Source of the DNA: Novakomyces olei
Taxonomy: Eukaryota > Ascomycota > Novakomycetes > Novakomycetales > Novakomycetaceae
Assembly: GCA_016906335.1 (NCBI GenBank)
Contig: JADEYG010000015.1
Location: 310,001 to 374,000 of the forward strand
Length of the DNA stretch: 64,000 nucleotides
Reading direction: 5' to 3'
Positions 1 to 10,802 of the stretch are shown in pieces. Below the pieces are notes generated by a model that was given only the letters and a program-made list of their open reading frames with translations, did not search any database and was not told the origin of the DNA. Position numbers and translations under genes: made by a program. Within the stretch, counting starts at the first letter, position 1, and each line of letters starts with the position of its first letter.

Positions 1-341
1 AATATTATATCAGGTATTCGAGTGTTTTATCGTTTTGTAAATATTTATTTTATTGATTTTCAAAAGAATAGTATAGTAATGTAGCAGCAATACGCGGGCC
101 ACATAATAATTCTGCAATAAATATAATTCTGCAATAAAATAATTCTGCAATAAATATAATTCTGCAATAAATATAATTCTGCAATAAATATAATTCTGCA
201 ATAAATATAATTCTGCAATACATAATTCACAGATAATATAATTCCACTACAATAATTCTGCAATAGCATCATACACGTTATCTATAATAATCCTGCTACT
301 TGGTCTACTGCTATTCCTACAGCTACGTGCGACCACATCCC
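1..341. repeat. AT-rich 16-17 bp tandem repeat array upstream of GYP7
   Basis: Seen directly: about eight head-to-tail copies of a 16-17 bp unit with the core TTCTGCAATAAATATAA lie at roughly 105-225, and degenerate copies follow near 230-265. Short open frames on the minus strand here only translate the repeat (recurring LLQNY and IAEL words) and are not genes. The array ends about 75 bases before the GYP7 start codon, so it forms the distal 5' region of that gene. Nothing else is recognised in this stretch. Confidence 0.85.
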
Positions 342-3083
342 ATGGCCGGGGCGGGTGACACGCTAGCAGAATCTCTGCGGTTTGATGACGTAGACGATAC
401 TCTGGCACACAGCGCTATCAACGTGTCTCGGGCTACTCCGCCCGGCTCAGCCAGCTCGTCTGGCCGTTTGCGGTACCGACTGTTATGGAGCAAATCGCAC
501 GTTTACATCCATCCTTCTCCGCGCAAACGCGATAACATTTGTGGGTTTCTGTCGCTCGTTCAGACTGCGACTCGTGCTGATCCGAATGGGGCTAATGTGC
601 TACTGGCTTGGATTCCGACGTCGGTTCTCACATCGAATCCCTCAGATATGAAGGCGTATACGGACTCTGATCGAGCTTTCACTTCTCCACTAGTGGAGCA
701 CGAAGATACTGGGCCCTATTTTTATGTGGATATGCCTCCAGTTGATTCTGCTTATGCTTTTAGTGTCCCGCTCGTTGATGTTTACTCGCTGGCTTTAAGG
801 CCCCCTCGCGTTGGTTGGGCGTATGGGTCTATTGTCATTAACCTGCGGAGCGAACGGAGTGCTCTGCCTGCCCTCTTTTTTCACGATAATGGTAGGATTA
901 GACGGATATTTTCCCCGCTCGTTTCATTGCTAATGCTAGAATGTCCGAGTACAATCGCTATGCGCAAACGTCTCGCCCAGGACTTTGACCCGTTTGGAGA
1001 AAATGGTGAAATTTTTTGGGGCGGTGAGCATTTCATCTCCTACTTGAGGACTGTAGTGAAGACAGAAAGGTAAAGTTCTTGACTCGTGTCTCTGCTATTG
1101 TTTCTTGGTCCGCTTGTGTATATGTGTTTATACTTCCTCACAAGCTACTCGGCATTGATGAACTTTTGAAACCATGGGGTTTCATCGTTTTAATACTATC
1201 AAAAACACTGTCCTTCTCCTTAAACACTCGTTACTGTTTTATTAAATCAATTTTTTTTTTAATTCCACTTTTAATATTAATTTCACTTTTAATTTTTTCC
1301 ATACCGTTTTCTTGTCAATTTTATTTCGATTGTCGGTCATCATAACCTGTATTTTACTTTATATTATTTCGAAGACTATGCTTGACCATCGACTAACAGC
1401 AGATCCGCCAAAGACAGGGCATTATACTATGTGAACCCCGGGTACAGGCCACCAGAGTCTCAGTTAAGCTCACGTCCAAAAGCTTCACAGAGCACTAGCA
1501 GCAGCAATGCAAAATCCAGTTCTGCTACAGATGGAAACAAATTTCTGAGCGATGCGAAATGGACACTTCTCGAGCGCCTCAGCCGGATCACGCGATTTGG
1601 ACGCAATGCGGCTATTAAAATTGCAGAGCATCCAATAACAACACGGGAAATTCTGCCTCGTTTACCACCACGCATTCGGGAGATTGTCTCTAATCAAAAT
1701 ATTCAACAGCTCACAGAAGAGTATGATCCAGCCCGTCTTTATTTAGCCAAATGGGCTGCCGGAATAGCTGAGCAGTCCGAGAAAGAAAGGCACCATGGCT
1801 TCTCTGAGATGGGAGTTCTTGGCGGCCTTGGAGATTGGATTGAGGAGTCTGATTTGGGCTCTTTTGAAGTACTGTCGGCCGGAGAAAGAGCCGAGCGAAG
1901 ACCTCCGCTGTCTCAAGTACAGTGGGACTCCTTTTTCGATGCAGAAGGTTACTGCACGGTGGCCGTGCATGAAATTAAAGATATAGTTTTCCATGGTGGC
2001 ATTGAACCACAGCTACGGAAAGAAGTATGGAAATTTTTCTTGGGCATTTACGACTGGAAATTCTCGCGTGCTCAACGGCAAAGTGCTTTAGCAGCCAAGC
2101 GGGATGAGTATTACCGGCTGAAACGAATATGGTACGACGACTTTGAGCGTAGACATAACGATTCTCATTTTCTTGATCAAAAATTCCGTATTGAAAAGGA
2201 CGTTCATCGAACAGATCGCAATCATCCGTTCTTTGCTCAAGAAGATTTGCCTCATCCCGAGGGTGATGACAGTCCCTTCAAAGGTACAAATATACATATG
2301 GAAATGTGTAAGGACATACTCCTCACCTATAATGAATACAATCGTGATTTGGGTTATGTTCAGGGCATGTCAGACTTGTTATCTCCCCTCTATGTCGTTA
2401 TGGAGGACGATGCTGCTGCTTTTTGGGCTCTTGTTGGATTTATGGAACGAATGCAGGTTAATTTCTACCGAGATCAGTCGGGTATGCGGCGGCAATTGCT
2501 GACTTTGGCCCAACTAGTACATCTCATGGACCCGAAACTATACGTGCATTTGGAGAAGGCAGATAGCCTTAATTTTTTTTGTTTTTTCCGTATGCTTTTG
2601 GTTTGGTTCAAGCGAGAGTTTGAGTGGGATCAGGTGCTAAGATTATGGGAAGTGCTTTTTACAGATTATTTGACGCATGATTTTCAGCTTTTTGTTGCGC
2701 TTTCAATTTTGGAGCAAAACAAAGTGCCTATAATGGACCATTTGCATCAGTTTGATGAGATTCTCAAATACTTTAATGACCTGTCCATGTCAATCGACCT
2801 TGATCCCACATTGGAACGGGCTGAATTGCTTTATTATCGTTTCCGCCAGATCGTTTACACTGTTGATCGACGAAACCAGGCAATTTTACAAGCTCGAGAG
2901 GACCGTAATGGAAAACCGGTGAAGGGTAAAGACGAGGGCGATACTGGTGAAGGGTCCACGAAAGCTGTTGCAAGCGAGACAGCGGGCCAGGAAGGAACTA
3001 GTGCTCCTCCAGCACAAAAACCGGACGCAAACGAGGATAGCGTTGTGGAAATTAGTGATTATTTGTGGGATCTCATGTCGTAG
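342..3083 (+). CDS. GYP7: GYP7-type Rab GTPase-activating protein (TBC domain)
   Basis: The product should accelerate GTP hydrolysis by Ypt7/Rab7-like GTPases in endosome-vacuole traffic. Two exons, 342..1069 and 1403..3083, join in phase to give 802 aa; the 333-base intron has donor GTAAAG and acceptor CTAACAGCAG. Exon 1 carries the Gyp7 N-terminal domain (SKSHVYIHPSPRKRDNICGF), and the TBC domain spans about residues 440-680 in exon 2. Both catalytic fingers are visible: the arginine finger in IEKDVHRTDR near 506 and the glutamine finger in YVQGMSDLLSP near 561. The tail is hydrophilic. The first ATG in frame after the repeats is MAGAGDT, so earlier TTG or GTG starts were not used. Length is close to yeast Gyp7 (746 aa). 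Confidence 0.93.
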
Positions 3084-4446
3084 CGGGGATGTTTTTGTTT
3101 CGAAATCATACTTGCTATAATTTTTTTATTATTTTTTTTTATTTATTTATTATTTTATTTCGAGCCTTTTTTTTCAAATCCAGGTTTCATTTATGTTTTC
3201 AATTCATCGTTGAAGTATATATTATAGCACAGGAGTCGAACGTGGGCGGTACGGGTTTATTATGTGGAATAAATGTTGGTCGATTATGTGACATGAGACT
3301 GATGTAAACACAGAGCGTAGAAAGATAAGGATTAGGATAATAGAGAGTAATGTTTCACTGTGCGTAGATTAGATAAGATGTGAATAAACGGGATATATTA
3401 GATATGGACGTGCAAAACTAAAAATACGTTATAGTTCTAAAAATACACTTTACTATAATAAGGCCTACACTCTATCTTTGGCGAGCGCTTGAAAGACGCC
3501 ATCGTTCAAAGCTGCTACTAAAGCAAAATAAAGCATAGCCAATTCTACGTGCCAGCCAAAGTCTCCCTCGAGCGAAGAGCCAAGGTGAGAATCGCAGTGA
3601 ATGGGGAGCTGGCTAAGCCATGCGGCCCGCTTATTCAGGATCTAGACTGTCTCACACGGAGATAATAAGTTGGGTGCAATAACGCGTGTGCACTGCAATA
3701 ATAATGTGAATATACTCCAGCGCGTGAAAAAGTAATAGTGAATACCACTAATTCATGTATACAGTGCCTATTACGTATATTGACGTATTCTTATCACGTA
3801 AAGGGTGCCTTAAGCGCGGGGCCCCATCTGTACGGTATACCGTACTAATGACCCGGTTCGTTATATACGCAGTACGCCTGCCACCCCTCAATTTGCTTAA
3901 TTGCACACATATTATATATATTCCGCGGGGCTATAGGGAAGGCTGAACGTCCCTTTACTCGCCTTGTTGTGTCTGCGCTCGAGGCTCTTATCTCGGCACC
4001 GTCTACCAGATCTTGTCCATATATTACCAAAGCACTCGCGCCTCTCAGAATCCTTCCAAGGGTTTTTGTACTGTCGCTGGGGAGCCGGCTCTGCAACCTA
4101 ATCTTATCGGCCTCCAATCCAAACTGCCTTCGTCTCATTCTGAATCAAGGGTCAGCGGCACAGATTTTACGTGCTGTTTCGTCTCCTGTCATTGGTCAGC
4201 TGAGTGCTCTGCCGCTGCCGCGTCGCTGCAAATTAATAAAAAGGTCGGGCCGAGTTTGTTGGCTCAATTTGTGACGCCAATCGTGCCCAATTGTTTTGAA
4301 GGAAAGTAAAAGAATACAAGATAAATCAATTAGTGAGCAAAAACGAGAAACAGTCTGCACCCGGTCATTGTCGTTATCTATCATCGGCACTATTGTTCCA
4401 AGGAGACTCTCGTCTCGCTGCACACACAATTCAATATTCTCTACTT
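3084..4446. other. Intergenic region, no gene recognised
   Basis: The first 250 bases are T-rich and fit the GYP7 3' end. The remainder holds only short overlapping open frames on both strands (for example 3969-4274 and, antisense, 3845-4138) with no recognisable domain. No tRNA-like internal promoter pair was seen. Confidence 0.6.
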
Positions 4447-4668
4447 TTGTCTCTGTTTAATCGTACTTTGACTGTACTTTGACTGTACTTTGACTGTACT
4501 TTGACTGTACTTTGACTGTACTTTGACTGTACTTTGACTGTACTGTACTTTGACTGTACTGTACTTTGACTGTACTGTACTTTGACTGTACTTTACTTTG
4601 ACTGTACTGTACTTTGACTACTGTATTTTTACTACTGTACTTTGACTGTACTTTGACTGTACACTCCT
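4447..4668. repeat. 11-bp tandem repeat array (CTTTGACTGTA) before the next gene
   Basis: About eighteen near-perfect copies of CTTTGACTGTA run head to tail, some with an extra CTGTA that lengthens the unit to 16 bp. The array stops about 30 bases before the ATG of the following gene, so it must lie in its promoter or 5' leader. A single TTTGACTGTACTTTG copy recurs inside the EXO5 coding region near 7540, possibly by chance. Confidence 0.9.
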
Positions 4669-4699
4669 CAACTTTATCTTGCCTTGTATTCTTGACAGC

Positions 4700-5656
4700 A
4701 TGACTACTGCTGCAGCTTCAGTCTACAATTTGGGCAGCGATGACCTGCCGCGCTATACCCGAGGCTCCCTGCCAAGGTACGGAGACGATCTTATTGACAG
4801 CGATGCTCGCAGTGTCCTCTCAATGGCTCCCTCGTACCATACGGTGGCACCTGCTTCGGCAAGGCGCAATGTGGGTCCTCCAGCCAGGGGTGACCCGACC
4901 CCTCTCTCTCTCTATGCTCAACCCCACTCGGCGTGTCCTTTTTACACGCCACAGCGTAAAGCTCTCGATCAAATTGCTCGTCGTCGGGCAGAGACTCATC
5001 GGCTACAGCAGCTCTATACTCAGATGCTTGAACAGCAACAGCAGCAGAGCTACACTGCCTCTGCTCGCGCGAGAGCCCTGCAGGCTGAGCTGCAGGCTTC
5101 AGAGCTGGAAGAAGAGTTTCGCCGTAGGTACCTTGTTCATGCCAACTACTGTTACCATGAAGGCCGCCCTGAACTGCTTGGGTTTGGGTACACTCCACAG
5201 AATGTGCCTCTAGATGGACCTTCTCCGCCTGTATCCAGTCGACCGGACTCCTCGAGACCAAAAGCCTCGAGGGTTCGAGCTGCTCCTGCCCTCAGTGCTG
5301 CGGGGTCTTGTCGAGCTGGAGCGGAGACGTCTCCTGCCACAACAGAATCCGTTGAAAGCGATGTGGAAATGGTTACGGCTGATTCTCACTCTTTTGAAAG
5401 TACAACAGCAATTCCAGCAGCAAAGGCTTCAAAATTAGAAGGGCCACCTCAAGTTCAGAAGCGAAGGCGTGCATGTACTTTTGCTGCCACTACATCGTTA
5501 ATGCCTAATACTGTACGGCCTTGGGGACGTAATCGAGCGGATACGGATACGGATGGGAATAGTCGTCGGCCTAATATAGCGCGTGATCCTTTGGTTCAGG
5601 ACGCTTTGGCCTGGGACCATTTCATTGAGGAAGGAGGGCTCGCTCGACAATTCTGA
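4700..5656 (+). CDS. Hypothetical protein, low-complexity, with glutamine-rich helix
   Basis: The 318-aa open frame from MTTAAASVYN has coding character but no domain I recognise. Residues 85-145 form a probable helix with a QQQQQ run and many charged residues (RRRAETHRLQQLYTQMLEQ). The middle is Ser/Pro-rich. The C-terminal third has a basic patch (QKRRRAC) that could be a nuclear localisation signal, and the end is acidic and hydrophobic (DALAWDHFIEEGGLARQF). An in-frame TTG seven codons upstream is unlikely to be the start. The CTTGACAG just before the ATG could be a 5'-leader splice acceptor. Function unknown. Confidence 0.65.
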   Translation: MTTAAASVYNLGSDDLPRYTRGSLPRYGDDLIDSDARSVLSMAPSYHTVAPASARRNVGPPARGDPTPLSLYAQPHSACPFYTPQRKALDQIARRRAETHRLQQLYTQMLEQQQQQSYTASARARALQAELQASELEEEFRRRYLVHANYCYHEGRPELLGFGYTPQNVPLDGPSPPVSSRPDSSRPKASRVRAAPALSAAGSCRAGAETSPATTESVESDVEMVTADSHSFESTTAIPAAKASKLEGPPQVQKRRRACTFAATTSLMPNTVRPWGRNRADTDTDGNSRRPNIARDPLVQDALAWDHFIEEGGLARQF

Positions 5657-6168
5657 TTAAGATTGCTTGTGTACGTGTACGGTTTGGACGGTCTCAAACC
5701 CTACCAAAGATCTTTAAGCTGCTGGCAGTTTGGCAAGTCTTTTGTAATTGAAATTTAAATGCAAGAAACTGTGGGTCCAAGAGCGCGAGTTTTGTGTCTT
5801 GTGCGTGTATGCACGTTTATCTATGTTGAGAGCCGTCTCACTCTAAAGGCGTATAGCCATAAACCTGGGTTTATTCGCTTTATTGCTTGTCTTGTGACAA
5901 ATCGTTTGTCTGATACTGTGGATTCCGAATACCCTATTCAAAATGGTCAATCAATGGGCACTGCACTCGCCTGTGTGGACTCTATTCCGCTTGCAAGCTT
6001 ACCCGTCTACTGCACTGATCAAGCACGACATTGCAAGTGCAGAAAGTCATGTATATAGTGTACACTTTATTTCAATTATTATTTTTTTACTATTTCATCA
6101 TTTCCACTATTTCATCATTCCCCCTATTTCATCATTATAATATACATGTAGAAAGCGATGCTACGGCA
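5657..6168. other. Convergent intergenic region
   Basis: This lies between the 3' ends of the unknown gene on the plus strand and EXO5 on the minus strand. It contains a T-rich stretch with repeated TTTCATCATT words near 6090-6140. No gene was recognised. Confidence 0.6.
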
Positions 6169-7584
6169 TCAGTCTCGTCTGCGATCTCTGTATTTAACAC
6201 GATGCTCGGCCGCAGCTGACTCGGCATGGCTGATTCGCCAGGAGCATCCCAATTCAAAGGGACAGAGTCGGCATTTAAACGAGGCTTCGTCGGGCAAAAC
6301 TCCCTCTGAAGCTCGCAGGCTGCGCCACCATTGCAGTTGCCGAGCCAATTGCGCTTCTTGAGCCTCTGTGACGACCTGAAAAGTAGGCGCACCGATAATC
6401 GGTGCCTCTGGGTGACTCGCATCGCGGTAAACGATACTTGCCTCTGAGCTGAAACGGCCACGGAAGCGGGCGAGTCGGGTATAAGCCATCCGCCAAAGGC
6501 CTCGCAGAGTCGTGTCCTGTAAAAACTCTTGGCTCAGCTCTGGAGGCAGAGAAAGAGAGACTACTTGCTCCACAAACGCCTCTCGTAGTGCAACTGATAC
6601 GGGCAATTCTTGTACCTGAGCCACGCGTTGCAGCAAATCTTCTTGCTCTGTCATGCTTTTAAGCAGCTGCCAGTATACTGCCACTTGAAACTGTGCCTGT
6701 TGCTGTTGGCTTGGCCCCGGCAGAGACGGCGACTGCCTCGTTTTCAAATCGACTACATAGAGCAGAGATCGATTGAGGAAACGGTCCAAGGCTTCATTGC
6801 TTACAGCCCGAATTTCGTCCACTATTCCGCGTACATAAATGCCATCAATAAAGCCAAAGACGGGTGTCTCCCTCGCCAGTCCGCTGTCGTGTAGTGCCTC
6901 TACTGATTGCAAAAGTCGAAGTAACTTTACCGCCATCGGCTCCTCGGGCCGATCGGGATCGGTTTCAATGGCCACGCGTTCGTGGGTCTCCGACTCCTTT
7001 TTCTCGTGGATACGTGTACCGCGTCGCATTGCTGCCGTCCGTGGTTTCGGGAGACGCGTCTCGAGTTGGTACTGCGCCTGCACTTCACACCACATTGGCA
7101 GAGTCAGATCCGTCACGGATAAAGCTCCCGTGCTTCGGAACTTTTGCAGCCGAGTTCTCCGGTCCGAAGCTGAAGCTGCGTCCAATTCGGCAACAGTTTC
7201 CCGATCGTACTTTAAAAACACAGAGCAATCTTCAGTATCATCGCCATTGGCCAGAGCAGCAATTTTGTACGCACTCAAAGACTCTAAATCCAATAGATTT
7301 TGCTCAAAGGGCGGACCAATTGCCACCGCTGGAAAATCTTTATTATTATTATTCATACCTTGCTGCCTGCTGGAACAGGTCTCCATCTCGGCAGAACGCT
7401 GCTGCTGCTGCTGCTGTTCCTCTTCCAGCTGCTCAACCAATCGAATGAACGAGGCTTCCAATTCGCCCGGGAACAAATCGTCCTCATCGCCATAGTCATC
7501 GTCATCGCCACTCGTCCTGTCTGCTTTGCCGTGAGCAATTTGACTGTACTTTGTAGCTCGCCGAGACTGTGATCTAGTTTTCAT
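6169..7584 (-). CDS. EXO5: Exonuclease V (Fe-S single-strand DNA exonuclease)
   Basis: A single-exon gene of 471 aa. The family (yeast Exo5/DEM1, human EXO5) degrades single-stranded DNA; the yeast enzyme acts in mitochondria. The PD-(D/E)XK core is readable in order: TLPMWCEVQ with the first cluster cysteine (about residue 165), RGTRIHEKKE, FGFIDGIYVRGIVDEIR with the catalytic Asp, VVDLKTRQSPSLPG (DxK) and QFQVAVYWQLL. The last three cluster cysteines are in CRLCPFELGC near the C terminus. The N-terminal about 100 residues are acidic with a poly-Gln run and are probably disordered. The start is an ATG beginning MKTRSQSRRATKY, a basic stretch compatible with a mitochondrial presequence. Confidence 0.92.
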   Translation of the reverse strand: MKTRSQSRRATKYSQIAHGKADRTSGDDDDYGDEDDLFPGELEASFIRLVEQLEEEQQQQQQRSAEMETCSSRQQGMNNNNKDFPAVAIGPPFEQNLLDLESLSAYKIAALANGDDTEDCSVFLKYDRETVAELDAASASDRRTRLQKFRSTGALSVTDLTLPMWCEVQAQYQLETRLPKPRTAAMRRGTRIHEKKESETHERVAIETDPDRPEEPMAVKLLRLLQSVEALHDSGLARETPVFGFIDGIYVRGIVDEIRAVSNEALDRFLNRSLLYVVDLKTRQSPSLPGPSQQQQAQFQVAVYWQLLKSMTEQEDLLQRVAQVQELPVSVALREAFVEQVVSLSLPPELSQEFLQDTTLRGLWRMAYTRLARFRGRFSSEASIVYRDASHPEAPIIGAPTFQVVTEAQEAQLARQLQWWRSLRASEGVLPDEASFKCRLCPFELGCSWRISHAESAAAEHRVKYRDRRRD

Positions 7585-7953
7585 TCCATCTATGCTCCGT
7601 CCTCCGCATATTCTGCATTAGTTGATTGGTCCTATATATCCATAATGCTTGATGCTTTGCAGATTTAGTTTGCTTAGGGTTATGTTAGTATTCTAGGGTT
7701 AATATGTCAGGGTTAACGTCTGTGGACACGAATATTACTTGTCTCGCACACCGTATTCGCGACTGCTTAATTATACTACCGTAGTATTGTAGTGTAGAAT
7801 GCTCAGCTGTTTGTATACTTTATGTATATCTGTTTATTGATATTTCTTTAATTAATATTTGTTTAATTATATCTGTCTGATTAATTAAATCAGCTATTTA
7901 TTTACGGCAACAACGCGTCCGGCCCTGTTGCTAACGCGTTTGCCGATCGAGAA
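7585..7953. other. Divergent promoter between EXO5 and CDT1
   Basis: 369 bases separate the two start codons. The tract at 7675-7720 contains three loosely spaced copies of AGGGTTA, which resemble telomere-type or Tbf1/Reb-like sites but are too few to call. AT-rich words follow near 7840-7900. No gene was seen. Confidence 0.55.
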
Positions 7954-9478
7954 ATGCCGTTAAAGTCGTACACGACTGTAGAACAAACCCGTCTGGGCCG
8001 TAAGTGAATTATATTCATCTGAACGAATGGCTGATCTTTTGCCCGGCAGACGAGACTAAACGACGCCGTACAGAGATTGGATGCAAACCAGAAGCAAACA
8101 GTACAAACGCGCAGTTTGCTTCCAAAACAGCCGACTCTAAAGGCCATCAGCCTTTGACTGGAGAAGTGGAAGGCGAAGCTGATGGCCGACTGGCCTCATT
8201 GGGTGAAGCAGAGCTGGAAGCAAAAAAATTGACGTGCCTTTACGCTTCAATGATCAAAGTGTTACAGTTTCGTGAAGCTTCTTGTGCGGACGGCGATGGG
8301 ACAACTCATAGTTTTGCTCATATTCAGCCTCACGTCCAGAAAGCGGCCCACTATACATTTACAATGGAACATTTGGCTCTTTTTGTGTCTGTTTGCCCGG
8401 AATCTCTGCGACTAGAACCTTGCCAGTCTCTAGTAAACGGCAGGCGTATTGGCAGTATTTCAGTACGACTCGCTTGCATGAGGAATACCCGGTCTCTAGT
8501 CGAACAGTTTCGTGCTAGAGTTGATGTAAGCTGGCTCTTTTTCTTTTGCGACTGCCTCAGTTTTCTTTTTTTTTTTTTTTTGTCGTTTGGTTTGCGGATT
8601 CTTTTCGTTAGTTTTCATTCAATGGTTTACATTAAATCGTTCACTGCCACACCGTTTATTTGTGTATGCCTCGCTCTCGCTCTCGTCCCAGTTCTACTGA
8701 ATTCCGTTCTATGACTATCGTTTATCGAGATCTTCATTTGGTCAACAATTGTTGACGCCTGTTTGACCTTGTGTTTACCTTTTATACAAATCTCAATATA
8801 TCTTGTCTGGCTTTTTATTTCCGTAGCAAAATCATTCTTTTTGTTTACTGGAAATTCAGATTTGTTCACTCAGATTGCTGTTCAAAACTGACCTTTCAGT
8901 CTCGCATAAAGCATACAGAAAAGGGTGCTTTTCTCGACATCAGACCAGCGGAGCTGCCGTCCTTGCCTACGGTAGAATCTGATCCTCTACGTCGACTGCG
9001 CAATCAATCTACAAAAAGCAAAATTGATTATTTGAAAAGGAATAATAAGAAGAACGAAGCTGCTGCGCCTGTAGTTATGGCATCCGATCGTCGAGCAGGT
9101 CTGTTGGACCGTATACGCGCTAAGCAGCAGCAGCAAAAAAACGAGCCCGCCCAAACAGATATTGAGAAAAAAGACGGGAGATTATCAAGTCATTTACCCC
9201 GCTGTCTCGATGTATTGGCCCATCGTATGAGCACACAAGCTTCCGCGAGCACTTTTGGCTCTGCTGAACTATCCTCTCTGCTTGTCACGTCACTGAGTCC
9301 GGCTCTTATATTGTCATTGGAAGAAGCAAGCCAGTTGCTCACTATGCTTGCGCCCTTAACAGGCGAATGGATGAGGGCTGTAAGCATTGGTGGGCTGACT
9401 GCCTACACTTTTGCCGGGAAATTGGGAACCCGGCGAACTGCATTGCGAAACGAGTTGCAGCGAGTTAATGTGGGGTAA
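7954..9478 (+). CDS. CDT1: DNA replication licensing factor Cdt1
   Basis: The product loads the MCM2-7 helicase at origins together with ORC and Cdc6. Three exons, 7954..7999, 8050..8525 and 8900..9478, keep phase and give 366 aa. Intron 1 is GTAAGT...CGGCAG (50 bases); intron 2 is GTAAGC...TTTCAG (374 bases). Exon 1 encodes MPLKSYTTVEQTRLG, whose QTRLG resembles a PIP-box start. Exon 2 carries the Cdt1 winged-helix fold (FAHIQPHVQ ... YTFTMEHLALF, then PESLRL). Exon 3 has the conserved RRAGLLDRIRAKQ signature and a C-terminal winged helix. Length is near fission yeast Cdt1 (444 aa). The short first exon is supported by splice signals and conservation, not by transcript data. Confidence 0.85.
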
Positions 9479-9823
9479 AGTCTTGTAGAGTCTGCTGAGC
9501 TTGTAAGAGTATCGATTTGGGGAAAAGGCTGCATGAATGGTCTGTGAAAATTAAAGTTACAAGAGCGAAAGACAGTGTGATATCATTGCAAGACTTGGTC
9601 CAAGGGGGAGAAAATAAATTGAATAATTAGCATAATCAAAAAAGAATAAAGTCTATCAAATTTTGAATGGATAAACGTAAACCGTTAAACAAACCGACTA
9701 CTATAATTCGCACACAATGCACACGCATGGCGTAGTACAACTACGGTTGCAAACTTTGTCATATTGAATAATTAAATATAAATCGTATTGTAAAAGTAAA
9801 CATATACGGCCCCGTGTCCATAA
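9479..9823. other. Convergent intergenic region
   Basis: 3' flanks of CDT1 (plus) and the small helical-protein gene (minus). It is AT-rich with AATAAA-like words near 9615 and 9645. No gene was recognised. Confidence 0.6.
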
Positions 9824-10255
9824 TCACTTGCCCCAGCTGAACCAGCCCTTGCGCTCCTGTGCGGGATTCTTTTCAGCAGCCTGATCCTTAATCTCTTGCG
9901 CTCCCTCCTTTGACTTGCGAGATACAACATTGGCCGAGTTCTTTGCAAAATTAGAAGCACGCTCAGCGCCTTCCTGTAGAGCCTGTGAGCTACGGTCAGC
10001 GGCGTCGGCAAGAGACGATCGGGCCGAAACTGCCGCCGACTGAGCCGTCTTTTCCGCGTCCGTTCCGACCTGGTCCAAGTCTTGCTGGATCTTTTGGCCC
10101 GCAGTCTTTGCGGACATTACCGCATCATCTGCAGCATCAGATGACTTGAACAACGACCTGTTTAGCTGAGCCGCGTCCTCTGGCCGGTAAACATAGTAAG
10201 CGGACGCGGTCAGGAACCCTGCGAGGAACGAAGAAGTGCGCGATGAAATGGGCAT
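9824..10255 (-). CDS. Small N-terminally membrane-anchored, LEA-like helical protein
   Basis: 143 aa. Residues 7-24 (TSSFLAGFLTASAYYVYR) form one hydrophobic segment. The rest is amphipathic, Ala/Lys/Glu/Ser-rich helix with LEA-like eleven-residue periodicity (ADRSSQALQEGAERASNFAK), ending in a tryptophan-containing tail (KGWFSWGK). The architecture, a short N-terminal anchor followed by helix, resembles mitochondrial inner-membrane MICOS subunits of the Mic12/Aim5 type or stress-induced LEA proteins. I cannot choose between them. The start is the only in-frame ATG before the hydrophobic segment. A TATA-like CTTATATATG lies about 95 bases upstream. Confidence 0.75.
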   Translation of the reverse strand: MPISSRTSSFLAGFLTASAYYVYRPEDAAQLNRSLFKSSDAADDAVMSAKTAGQKIQQDLDQVGTDAEKTAQSAAVSARSSLADAADRSSQALQEGAERASNFAKNSANVVSRKSKEGAQEIKDQAAEKNPAQERKGWFSWGK

Positions 10256-10345
10256 TCTCGATTATTTACAAATTGACGGCGACAATAAATGAGGTATTTG
10301 CTGTTTGCTCCACTCGAGCTCACTTTCCATCAACGCTTGTGACAT

Positions 10346-10355
10346 CATATATAAG
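10346..10355 (-). promoter_or_regulatory. TATA-like element of the small helical-protein gene
   Basis: Read on the minus strand this is CTTATATATG, about 91-100 bases before the ATG at 10255, a normal TATA distance for a fungal gene. Its role is inferred from position. Confidence 0.5.
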
Positions 10356-10383
10356 CACGGGTTACGTTACTTGTCCATATTTA

Positions 10384-10462
10384 AAGTAGAACATTTAAAG
10401 TAGAATATTTGCAGTGGAATATTTACAGTGGAATATTTACAGTGGAATAGTACAAGTAGAAT
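10384..10462. repeat. 15-bp tandem repeats (ATTTACAGTGGAATA type)
   Basis: Five to six degenerate copies of a 15-bp unit run head to tail, in variants such as AGTAGAATATTTGC and AGTGGAATATTTAC. They lie about 130 bases upstream of the small helical-protein gene and 3' of the minus-strand sugar transporter, in a 547-base gap otherwise without recognisable features. Confidence 0.8.
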
Positions 10463-10802
10463 ATTCGCGACGGCACGAGACGACAACAAGTAATACGTCG
10501 TGCTGCTCTCTACTGTCTATTGTTCCTCGATACGAGCTGACTATTATAATGTGCTTGTTCATTATGACTATACTTTATAGCTCCATATGGAGTTTTATGA
10601 CTACTTCATAACTACTTTTAAGGCTCTAGATGGATATTTTTAATTATCCCTACAGAGACCGACTAGTCGCACTCCTACACGAATCCATGAGCGAAATGTA
10701 TTATACACAAATAATTGAAAATGCAAACTGTATCAAAATTCATGCCTCGGAGCCGTCCGCCCGGACTTTTGTCATAACATAAAAAGTAAACCCCCAATCC
10801 GA

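Noticed and set aside
10-272. Two minus-strand small proteins in the first 270 bases
   Set aside because: Their sequence repeats LLQNY/IAEL words and comes wholly from the 16-17 bp tandem array.
3845-4309. Overlapping open frames of about 100 codons on both strands between GYP7 and the repeat array
   Set aside because: They overlap each other on opposite strands, have no recognisable domain and start with non-ATG codons or in poor context.
7675-7720. AGGGTTA words suggesting an interstitial telomere tract
   Set aside because: There are only three irregularly spaced copies, not a tandem array, and isolated copies also occur elsewhere in AT-rich gaps.
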